NCBI GenBank assembly: GCA_003024785.1
Contig: PUQB01000400.1
Span: 160,644-224,643, forward strand
Direction: 5' to 3'
DNA: 64,000 nt
Source of the DNA: Selaginella tamariscina
Lineage: Eukaryota > Streptophyta > Lycopodiopsida > Selaginellales > Selaginellaceae
In this document: positions 60,801 to 64,000 of the stretch, piece after piece
How positions within the stretch are numbered: the stretch's first letter is position 1
Layout of the letters: every line of letters begins with the position of its first letter
The notes under the pieces: model-generated
What the model was told of the DNA's origin: nothing
The model's input: the letters and a program-made list of their open reading frames with translations, nothing else
Databases searched by the model: none
Program-made: the position numbers and the translations under genes

Positions 60801-61557
60801 GAAGAGCTAGCTGCTCTCGCCGTACGGGATCCAGTGTACGGTCGACGGAGAGAGCTCTTTGCAGCCCACCAGGCTGGAGATGGAAAGGTGATTGTTGCAT
60901 TTGCTGCCTTGCCTGGGCCTGTTGCTGTAGCTGCTGCATTTGAGCAAGCTCAAATTCCTGCATCATATATAAAATGTTAAAATGCATTCTATTTTATGGA
61001 AGTTACACACACACCCATTCATACATATGCATAAGCACATGTACCAATATACGTAGCCAGACAAAATGTTATAAATATATACTACCATAGATGCAACTCT
61101 TAATACATATATTTAAATACTTCAGCACAAGCACGCACACAAGAACAGAAAACCAACCTCAAGCTCGTGCATAAATGTTCTAGTGGGTCGTTCCTTTTGC
61201 ATAAATGGCTGAACAAGGTGTTCATCCCTGAGGCCCATTGAAGTATAGGACATCTATGATAATAAATTCTGTTAGACACACACACACAAGCACAATCAGT
61301 TAATTAGTGACTAGCTTACCTCCGGAGGTAGTTGTGGTGTGAAAGTATCTTCCGGAAGAGGCGCCGGAAGAGGTTCCGTATGTAGAAACGAAGGCAGATT
61401 TTGTACGGTGACTTCTGTCTGACTCCCTGTCGTCTTAAGTTTCTCCGGATAACAGTCCTTGAGACCAACCAGTTCATCTGCGAAAATAGAAAGAAATTAG
61501 ATGTACATATGATAGATTCGTTAAGAACTGATATATTCCATACACACGAGCGCGCGC

Positions 61558-61593
<36 letters not shown>

Positions 61594-64000
61594 CACATAT
61601 TGGGTCATTACATGTGAATTGGTATAGTTTCTTAATGCCCATTTTATTGGTTGTACGTTTAGGATTTGTATACAATATCATTCATCCAATCGACATATGT
61701 ATTTACTTTACGTCTCTCTTATCTGTATGATATATGCGTATATAAATAAACACTTACCATCTAGAGGTTTGACAATGTCGTGAGCCACAGACGACTTAGC
61801 AGCGGAAGCAGAACTCTGAACAAGGTGGGGCATAACATGGCCAAGCGGAGAAAAGGGTATATTCTCTGGAGCAGAAGCATCTTTCACAAGTAGATCGAGG
61901 CCGAAATAGCCGCCTCGTACCACTGTACAATGTCACTCCCTGAAAATGGGCCTTGAACTTCTCCTTGAGGATCCACGTACAGAAGGCTGAGCTTGTCCGG
62001 CGGCAACGGCATATCCTCTTCTACACTTGGGGATCTCCTGTCCGTACTTTGTGGAGCGTCCTTATCTTTTTCTCTGAAAAACAAGAAAGCGGTAAGTATA
62101 CATTTACACATAAACAAGTCTAAAATACAACAACATTTTAGTTGTCTCTTAGCACATAACATAAACAAAAAGTTTTTACCTCTCAACATGCTCAACTTTC
62201 TCTTCGACCGTCTGAACTTCTGACTTCACAGTTTCAGCCTCTCCTTTCGGTTTTTGATTCTGCTGCTCAGTTTTATCATCTGCACAAACTTCTATTAAAT
62301 CATGTTCATCCATAGACGTCTATCCAGACATTTCCAATAGCAAAAATAATAAGAAAAGAGGCTACATAATGCACGGACGACATCGACGTATACACATACG
62401 TGCGTGCGTGCGTGCGTGCGTGCGTGTGCGGCGTGTTTCATATCCGTCTCTTTATGCATATATAATATCTGTGTAAGTACCTGTAAAAGTCTGGCTGCTC
62501 TTTTTTATAGCATTCGTGGTGGTGCCATTCACAACTTTACCCTGCCATATGCTTTCCAGAGCCGCCTGAAATTAAATCCAGCACAAGTTAGATTTCGCAA
62601 GTTTATAAATATTTCAATATAAACATTATATATCATATATAGTACATACCTGTTCTTCAACATCAGGTGCGATAAAAGCCAAGGGATCTGATGGAGTGGG
62701 TTCCGAAATATCAGACGCATTGAATAAACTCTCTGGCATCTTGGCAAATGCAGAAGCACCACCACATTTCCTATATATGTCAAGCAACTTCGCACGAGGA
62801 TACTTAAAAGCGGTAGTGCGGTCCGATTTCTCTCCGTTTGGGTCCGCTCCAATATGCCCACTCAAAGCAGCACTGTATGAACCAGGAGCAGCAGTAGCTC
62901 TTCCACGACCCGCAGCAAATCCTGTTTCACAAAATGTTAAACACTAATACCAAATACGTATAAATGTGAATGTAGACCAGCATGTACGTTTATAGCATAT
63001 GCTACACATATCGCCCATATATGCAGGCGTTAACGTTCATTAGATACATAATAAACAGTTAATTATATGGCATTCAAATGTGTATCTCTCTATCTATCTA
63101 CCTATCTATGTGTGTATGTATATGACATACTGTTTGACGTACCTCGTCCACGTCCGGCACCAAAACCAGGCGCAGATTTTGGTAATCCAGATGGTCCACG
63201 GCTAGTTAGAGAGTGAGAATGCCAAGTTCGGCCACCATCATTTTCACGATCACTGTCACGACGCACACTCGGAATATACCTGTGATCATATTGTTTAATA
63301 CCGACACAAGTTTTGAAGTTAATATCTCTAACTCATTAGCTCTTTATTCATGAGTAAAATTATTCATATTAATTTAATTTATGACATTCTAAGAATTAAA
63401 TACATATCGCATGAAGTAATACAATACAAATCTAAGAAAATAATAATGAATATTATAATATAATGTGCTCTACCTGTCACGATGCGTGTCAACTTTGTCC
63501 GGTTCAAGCCACTTTTCTCGGCGAAAGTCCTTTTCCTTGTCGTCAGGACCCCAGCGATTACTCCATTTACCGTCTCTTCTACTTTCGTAAGTATCGCGGT
63601 TTACCGGTTCCACCCACCGGTCCGCTCGACGTGTACCAGCACCTAAGTCTGAAACAACGTGAAGTTACGGTACGTACGTTGCCAAAGTAAAAACACTCAT
63701 TCACTGTCTAGAACACTTACTCTCACGCTCGTCCTCCCGCCAACGTTCACGCTCAGGTGTGGCAGGCGATAGTGTTCGCCACCAGTCCTTTTCCTATCCA
63801 TTGCGTCTCCTCGCTTTCCTGGCTCTAATTCGCTCCTTGCTTTTGGCGTGGAAGGAGCTTCCTGTGCAGAGAACTTAAATATTAGAAAAGAAAGTCCAAG
63901 GGAAAGTGTAGAGTATTTAAAAAGAAAGTCAAGATGCATTCATCGCATGACCTTCTCAGAGAGAAAACTCACCGAGACAAGCTTCGAGTCCGCATGCTTA
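57842..64000 (-). CDS. EXA1-like: EXA1-like GYF-domain protein (5' end outside the window)
   Basis: Plant EXA1/MUSE11-type proteins bind eIF4E-family factors and proline-rich partners, modulating translation in the cytoplasm. Exons (minus): 64000-63973, 63861-63721, 63642-63472, 63279-63143, 62921-62650, 62565-62481, 62279-62180, 62073-61758, 61477-61320, 61253-61158, 60957-60733, 60666-60575, 60308-60065, 59628-59111, 58735-58641, 58541-58437, 58333-58184 and 57997-57842. Seen in order: an Arg/Glu/Asp-rich N-terminus ([17 protein letters not shown]), an eIF4E-binding-like [12 protein letters not shown], the GYF domain ([29 protein letters not shown]), Gln-rich coiled coils, [17 protein letters not shown], and the C-terminal tag [17 protein letters not shown]. 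About six one-base frame breaks, including inside GYF (61918) and before the stop (57870), mostly in homopolymers, suggest assembly indels. Confidence 0.88.

Noticed and set aside
1..64000. CRISPR arrays, bacterial operons, phage or prokaryotic defence systems
   Set aside because: The sequence is nuclear plant DNA throughout, and the repeats found are microsatellites and LTRs without regular spacer structure.

Overview
This is a eukaryotic nuclear window from a land plant. Evidence for that: exons bounded by GT/AG introns that are often full of microsatellites, plant-specific families (LRR receptor kinase, PLATZ zinc protein, heavy-metal-associated isoprenylated protein, S1/P1 nuclease, EXA1-like GYF protein), and a dense load of Ty3 and copia LTR retrotransposons. 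A relic of a microbial-type terpene synthase-like gene at 11408-12375 belongs to a family known from non-seed plants (bryophytes, lycophytes, ferns), so I lean to a non-seed plant. I cannot name the species.

Layout. 1-6964 is retrotransposon debris on the minus strand: element A (LTR, primer site, gag), element B (LTR, gag-protease) and a copia fragment with its 5' LTR. 6965-11400 is AT-rich with no gene seen. 11408-12375 is the terpene synthase relic. 13517-16861 is a minus-strand LRR receptor kinase gene. Two truncated copies follow it in tandem (18160-20061, and 21280-21847 continuing at 33872-34190). The third copy is split by a 12 kb Ty3 element (21848-33871), whose own pol gene is split by a 7.2 kb non-coding LTR element (24427-31643, a LARD-type derivative). 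34190-42420 holds more LTR fragments, a 241-base assembly gap, a small inverted-repeat element and AT-rich DNA.

42612-50055 is a gene-bearing stretch: PLATZ (minus), an uncharacterised acidic protein (minus), a two-HMA-domain HIPP (plus) and an S1/P1 nuclease (plus). 50957-56279 is another decayed Ty3 element with foreign retroelement pieces in its middle. 57842-64000 is most of an EXA1-like GYF-domain gene on the minus strand; its 5' end lies outside the window.

The genes do not form one pathway. Two themes stand out. One is layered retrotransposition into a decaying LRR receptor array. The other is a run of single-base frame breaks, mostly in short homopolymers, in otherwise well-conserved exons of nearly every gene. 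That pattern suggests uncorrected assembly indels more than mass pseudogenisation, so 'pseudogene' should not be inferred from single frameshifts here.
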